Below, in pieces: positions 58,927 through 64,000 of a stretch of DNA of 64,000 nucleotides. Positions within the stretch are counted from its first letter, which is position 1. The number at the start of each line of letters is the position of its first letter. A model generated the notes under the pieces. That model saw only the letters and a program-made list of their open reading frames with translations, ran no database searches and was not told the origin of the DNA. The translations under genes were made by a program, and so were the position numbers. The DNA comes from Armigeres subalbatus (taxonomy: Eukaryota > Arthropoda > Insecta > Diptera > Culicidae): NCBI RefSeq assembly GCF_024139115.2, contig NC_085139.1, positions 102,100,158 through 102,164,157 of the forward strand, given 5' to 3'.

Positions 58927-59681
58927 TTTTTCTCCTGTTCGGTGTGTGCTGCGACCAGTTATTAGATCGTTTGTATCGTTACCCGTATCCTTAGTGTATA
59001 AGGGCATGTCGAATCACTCCATTACTATTGACAAGCAATGAAGTATCGGTATAATGACAAGGTCCCGCTATTCAGACCCTTCACAGAGAGCAATCCCAAT
59101 GAAGGTGCGCCCCTTATCAATAGGAAATCAATCCTGTCTTGAGAAAACATAACAGTAATACTGTTTTTGGCCATGCATCGGAGCCCTAGCCACATCCTTG
59201 TCTTGCTTCTAGAATATCACCAGTAAAACTCTTAAAACCCGGGATTTAGCTCTGTCTACAAGACCATTTCAAGCAAGAGAATTTGTTCAGTAATAAGAAC
59301 TTCCGTGTGTTCCTCTCACTACCATTGTTCACCAGTTCAAGAAGAGTTAGTACGTATTTAAACCCCTAACTCGATTTTTCCAGCAGTCAGTTCAGCCTAG
59401 GGATGGGTACCGAGGTTTTTTTTTAACTAATTGCTTGAAAAGTTGTTTCCGCTGCATACAGTTTAGCCTCAAACCAGAGGAATTCGAGTCTTTCAACTGT
59501 CTGCAAGGTAACATTAATCATTTATTTCTGAGACTGCTGTTGGTAGCGGGGACTAAATACGATGAATCCTTAATTACCACAACTTATTGCCCTAGCTAGG
59601 AAAATTGATTAAACTAGGACTCTGTTTGGTAGATCTTACACCGCAACACACTACGTCAAAGTGATCTACCGTGTTACGGGA
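58927..59681 (-). mobile_element. 755-bp retroposed insertion inside the right-arm SINE
   Basis: Flanked by an 11-bp target-site duplication, TAACCAGGCTT (58916-58926 and 59682-59692). Read on the minus strand it ends in an A-run (GGAGAAAAAAA), so it inserted by target-primed reverse transcription. No long ORF. It could be a 5'-truncated non-LTR tail, a large SINE or a processed transcript; its source is not recognised. Absent from the left arm, so it is younger than the inverted duplication. Confidence 0.88.
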
Positions 59682-59692
59682 TAACCAGGCTT

Positions 59693-59801
59693 AGAAACCT
59701 AGCAGTTAATAACTGTGGAAGTGCTTAATGAACACTAAGCTGCGAGGCGGCTCTGTCCCAGTGTGGGGATGTAATGCCAATAAGAAAAAGAAGAAGAAGA
59801 T
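59693..59801 (+). mobile_element. 3' part of the split SINE
   Basis: Continues the SINE body (AGTTAATAACTGTGGAAGTG, AAGCTGCGAGGCGGCTCTGT) to the (AAG)n tail. Confidence 0.92.
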
Positions 59802-60034
59802 AAATCTGAAACCCAAGAATAATTTCAAAACCTAAAGAATTTTCTCAGGACTTAAAAAAGCCTAAACAAGAAGTTTGAGCTACCATTTATCAACCAACAA
59901 ATTCACGATTTTTCTCGATGAAATATCCAAAGTTTATGCAGTTTGAAATGTTTAAATTGTCATAAGAATATATATTTTGGACAATTCTTAGGTATTTATC
60001 TGAGCAGATGTCGAGAGACCATTCATTTTGCTCC

Positions 60035-60241
60035 TTATACGGAAACATTACGGAAAATAGTCTTTATATGGTAAATCTTTACACACTTAGTAATAATTGC
60101 TGCAGCTCGGCAAAAATCGCAGCCGTGTGTCCAGCAAAATAAATACTGATATCCCGGCAAAAATGATGTGATTTTCAGCAACTTTGACAGAAATCTCAGC
60201 AAGTCCTTTGCAGTATCAATCAGAGGTGCCAATTTCTCCAT
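60035..60241 (-). CDS. Small ORF of unknown significance (right-arm copy)
   Basis: 68 codons, the inverted counterpart of 50864-51073, with one residue deleted (Ala after Gly-Cys) and Gly for Lys in the SFLP-K-YQY stretch. See the left copy; probably not a gene. Confidence 0.15.
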   Translation of the reverse strand: MEKLAPLIDTAKDLLRFLSKLLKITSFLPGYQYLFCWTHGCDFCRAAAIITKCVKIYHIKTIFRNVSV

Positions 60242-60264
60242 TTTGATTCAAAAATTTATATTTT

Positions 60265-60503
60265 TAACCGTCTAAGACGAATTAAGTACTCTCCATTTAA
60301 TTCCACTAGTTAATTTTCGTTATTTTTGCAGATACGTATTTCGACCACAACTGTGTAGGCGTCTTCAGTGTCTCGTACTTGACTCGACTTACGAGACACT
60401 GAAGACGACCACACAGTTGTGGTCGAAATACGTATCTGCAAAGATAACAAAAATTAACTAGTGGAATTAAATGGAGAGCACTTAATTCGTCTCAGACGGT
60501 TGA
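60265..60503. mobile_element. Complete foldback element (right-arm copy)
   Basis: Inverse of 50604-50836 and palindromic around ACTTGACTCGACTT. Both arms carry it at matching positions, so it predates the inverted duplication. Confidence 0.88.
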
Positions 60504-60714
60504 ATACATTCCACTAAAAGAGCTTTATATATTTTTCTTATATTTTTATTTATTTTTCCAAATATATAGGTATTTGTACCATTTCACCGAAAGTCATTCC
60601 GCGGAATGCCATTTGGCGGAATTCAGTTTAAAGAATTATTATTGAAATATTTACCGAGTGCTACTTAATTACATGCAATCCGGGCTATTTTTTTTAAATT
60701 GTGATTTAAATAAT

Positions 60715-60900
60715 GAAAGATTGTAATTCTTTCTTTGAATGACTGCATCCGGTCGGTATAACACAAAGAAAGCAATGCCTTCTTGAAATGGACATGTTTG
60801 CTCGGTATAAAGAAAAGAAAGAGAGTCCTTCTATGAATTAACGCATCTGCCCGTTATAAAGCAAAGGGAAAGGTTATGTCTACTTCATTAACTAATGCCT
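60715..60900. repeat. Dispersed ~52-bp repeat, right-arm copy
   Basis: Inverse of 50215-50400, with motifs GACTGCATCCGGTCGG, CATGTTTGCTCGGTATAA and ACGCATCTGCCCGTTATA. Confidence 0.75.
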
Positions 60901-61271
60901 CCTCAGAGTTAAAATGTAAAATTGGAACACAAAACAATTATCTATATAAAAGAAACAAGGAAAAAAAACTAAAGAAGAAGGGCCAGGTGGCCAAACACTT
61001 GAACTGGAAATCTACTGAAAAATAAATTAAAATTAATTGAATTTAAGTTGAAGAAATAAAAATTATGCCTACTTTGAATGGTCGGGTTTCACATTTTGCA
61101 AATCCGAACCCGATTTGTAAATTTCCTTCAAACCCGGACCCGACCCGAACCCGGAATATTTTTTTTTTGTCAAACCCGAAACCGACCCGTACCCGAGAAT
61201 TTTTGTATTCGTAAACTCGTACTTAACCCGAACCCGACATAGTTTAATTATTTAAGCCCGCACTAAAGTTT

Positions 61272-64000
61272 ATCGGAATCTGTCTCAGATTCCCAGCGGA
61301 ATCTGTCTCAGATTCCCAGCGGAATCTGTCTCAGATTCCCAGCGGAATCTGTCTCAGATTCCCAGCAGAATATGTCTCAGATTCCCAGCGGAATCTGTCT
61401 CAGATTCCCAACGGAATCTGTCTCAGATTCCCAACGGAATCTGTCTCAGATTCCCATCGGAATCTGTTTTATAGTCCCAACGAAATGTGTCTCAGATTCC
61501 CAACGGAATCTGTCTCAGATTCCCAACGGAATCTGTCTCAGATTCCCAACGGAATCTGTCTCAGATTCCCAACGGAATCTGTCTCAGATTCCCAACGGAA
61601 TCTGTCTCAGATTCCCAACGGAATCTGTCTCAGATTCCCAACGGAATATGTCGCAGATACCCAACGGAATCTGTTCCAAAATCTATTTCAAATTCCCAAC
61701 GGAAACTGTCTCAGATTCCCATCGGAATCTGTCTCAGGCTCCCATCGGAGTCTGTTTCCGATTCCCAACGCATCTGTCTGAGATTCCCAACGGAATGTGT
61801 CTCAGATTCCCAACAGAAACTGTGTGAGATTTCCATCGGAATCTGTTTCAAATTCCCAACGGAATCTGTCTCAGATACCCAACGTAAACAGTCTCAGATT
61901 TCAAACGAAATCTTTCTCAGATTCCCAACGGAATCTATCTCAGATTTCCAACGGAATCTGTCTCAGATTTCCAACGGAATCTGTCTCAGATTTCCAACGG
62001 AATCTGTCTCAGATTTCCAACGGAATCTGTCGCAGATTCCCAACGGAATCTGTCTTAGATTTAACAACGGAATCTGTCTCAGATTCCCATCGAATTCTGT
62101 CTCAGATTCCCAATGGAATCTGTCTCAGATTCCCAACGGAATCTGTCTTAAATTCCCAACGGAATCTGTTTCAAATTCCCAACGGATCTGTCTCAGATTC
62201 CCAACGGAATCTGTCTCAGATTCCCATCGGAATCTGTCTCAGATTCCCAACGGAATATGTCTCAGATTCCCAACGGAATCTGTCTCAGATTCCCAACGGA
62301 ATCTGTCTCAGATTCCCAACGGAATCTGTCTCAGATTCCCAACGGAATCTGTCTCAAATTCCCAACGGAATCTGTCTTAGATTCCCTTCGGAATCTGTCT
62401 CAGATTCCCTACGGAATGTGTTTCAGATTCCCAACGGAATCTGTCTAAGATTCCCAACGGAATATGTCTCAGATTCCCAACGGAATCTGTTTTATAGTCC
62501 CAACGAAATGTGTCTCAGATTCCCAACAGAATCTGCCTCAGATTCCCAACGGAATCTGCCTCAGATTCCCAACGGAATCTGCCTCGGATTCCCAACGGAA
62601 TCTGTCTCTGATTCCCAACGGAATCTGTTCCAAAATCTATTTCAAATTCCCAACGGAATCTGTCTCAGATTCCCATCGGAATCTGTCTAAGGCTCCCATC
62701 GGAATATGTTTCCGATTCCCAACGCATACGGAATGTGTTTCAGATTCAGATTCCCAACAGAAACTGTGTGAGATTTCCATCGGAATCTGTTTCAAATTCC
62801 CAACGGATTCTGTCTCAGATACCCAACGTAAACAGTCTCAGATTTCAAACGAAATCTTTCTCAGATTCCCAACGGAATCTGTCTTCAATTCCTCACGGAA
62901 TCTGTCTCAGATTCCCCACGGAATATGTCTCAGATTCCCAACGGAATTTGTCTCAGATTCCCAACGGAATTTGTCTCAGATTCCCAACGGAATTTGTCTC
63001 AGATTCCCAATGGAATCTGTCTCAGATTCCCAACGGAATCTGTCTCAAATTCCCAATGGAATCTGTTTCAAATCGCCAACGGAATCTGTTTCAAATCGCC
63101 AACGAAATCTGTCTCAGATTCCCGACGGAATCTGTCTCAGATTCTCAACGGAATCTGTCTCAGATTCCCATCGGAATCTGCATCAGCCTTCCAATAGAAT
63201 ATGTCTCAGATTCCCAACGGAATCTGTTCAGATTCCCATCGGAATCTGTTTTATAGTCCCAACGAAATGTGTCTCAGATGCCCAACGGAATCTGTCTCAG
63301 ATTCCCAACGGAATCTGTCTCAGATTCCCAACGGAATCGGTCTCAGATTCCCAACGTAAACAGTCTCAGATTCCCAACTGAATCTGTCTCAGATACCCAA
63401 CGGAATCTGTTTCAAATTCCCAACGGATCTGTCTCAGATTCTCAACGGAATCTGACTCAGATTCCCAACGGAATCTGTCTCAGATTCCCAACGGATCTGT
63501 CTCAGATTCCCATCGGAATCTGCATCAACCTTCCAATAGAATATGTCTCAGATTCCCATCGGAATCTGTTTTATAGTCCCAACGAAATGTGTCTCAGATT
63601 CCCAACGAAATCTGTCTCAGACTCCCAACAGAATCTGTCTCAGATTCCCAATGGAATCTGGCTCAGAATCCCAACGGAATCTGTCTCAGATTCCCAACGG
63701 AATCTGTCCCAAATTGCCAACGGAATGTGTCTCAAATTGCCAGCAGAATCTGTTTCCAACAAAATCTGCCTCAGATTCCCATCGGAATCTGTCTCAGATT
63801 CCCAACGGAATTTGTCTCAGATTCCCAACGGAATCTGTCTCAGATTTACAACTGAATCTGTTTCAGATTCACAACAGAATCTGTCTCAAATTCCCAATGG
63901 AATCGTTCTCAAATTTCCAACGGAATCTGTCTCAGATTCCCAACGGAAACTATTTCAGATTTCCAACGAAATCTGTCACAAATTCTCATCAGAATCTGCA
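61272..64000 (+). repeat. Satellite D, distal block, continuing past the window
   Basis: About 118 units in the same orientation as the left block. The first units (to about 61390) have the loop CAGC, a local subfamily. The GTAAACAGTC variant cassette is present at 61884 and 62828. Another marker, GTTTTATAGTCCCAACGAAA, at 61466, 62489, 63248 and 63568, is found only in this block. Long frames are period artefacts. Confidence 0.97.

Larger units (their letters stand above)
55437..61271 (-). repeat. Large inverted repeat, right arm
   Basis: Inverse of 49838-55434. It differs by a 755-bp insertion (58927-59681), a satellite block about 500 bp shorter, and scattered point changes. It ends at the complement of AAACTTTAGTGCGGG and passes directly into another satellite D block at 61272. 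Confidence 0.95.

Noticed and set aside
49838..61271. Whole inverted repeat as a missed-adapter sequencing artefact
   Set aside because: The arms differ by point changes, array length and a 755-bp insertion with a target-site duplication, which a single-molecule foldback would not show.
53008..64000. CRISPR-like array of palindromic repeats
   Set aside because: Units are directly adjacent with no unique spacers, units are too short, and the context is an animal genome with transposons.

Overview
The window is repeat-dense, non-coding animal DNA, most likely from a culicine mosquito (Aedes-like). The evidence is a tRNA-derived SINE with an (AAG)n tail in at least seven copies or fragments, an RTE-clade retrotransposon relic, mosquito-type MITEs, very long introns or intergenic stretches, and no intact host gene. 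The species call is inference. No functional protein-coding gene, real tRNA, rRNA or CRISPR array can be supported.

Layout. 1-1858: satellite A (22-bp unit). 1859-5055: unique DNA. 5056-10880: SINE and MITE copies, then a decayed RTE-like non-LTR retrotransposon on the minus strand. 11066-13026: a large foldback DNA transposon with Transib-like ends and a nested SINE. 13096-19593: a transposon family that carries a heptamer minisatellite, and a composite repeat with a smaller nested element. 19594-27600: mostly unique DNA, a second copy of the composite repeat and another RTE remnant. 27742-29573: a SINE head running into satellite B (23-bp unit). 29574-37980: mostly unique DNA with a 180-bp direct-repeat pair. 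38020-44200: satellite C (22-bp unit, EcoRI-rich). 44201-49690: unique DNA, SINEs, a MITE, a short TTTCGCGG array, a dispersed ~52-bp repeat and a CR1/L2-like reverse transcriptase fragment. 49838-61271: an ~11.4-kb inverted repeat whose centre lies inside satellite D (23-bp unit). 61272-64000: satellite D again, running off the window.

The most notable feature is that all four satellites share one design without being simple copies of each other. Each unit is 22-23 bp and is itself a near-perfect hairpin: arms of 6-8 bp, a 4-5 nt loop, and a 3-7 nt linker. Three of the four share an ATTCC/GGAAT-like core. The satellite D array flips strand at the centre of one such hairpin, and that point is also the axis of the 11.4-kb palindrome. 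This suggests that hairpin units drive array growth and inversion, and that the locus could yield long double-stranded RNA if transcribed. Nothing in the sequence shows that it is transcribed.

Real gene content is limited to mobile-element relics. Long translated frames in the satellites and minisatellites are artefacts of their periods (3 units x 22, 23 or 7 bp).
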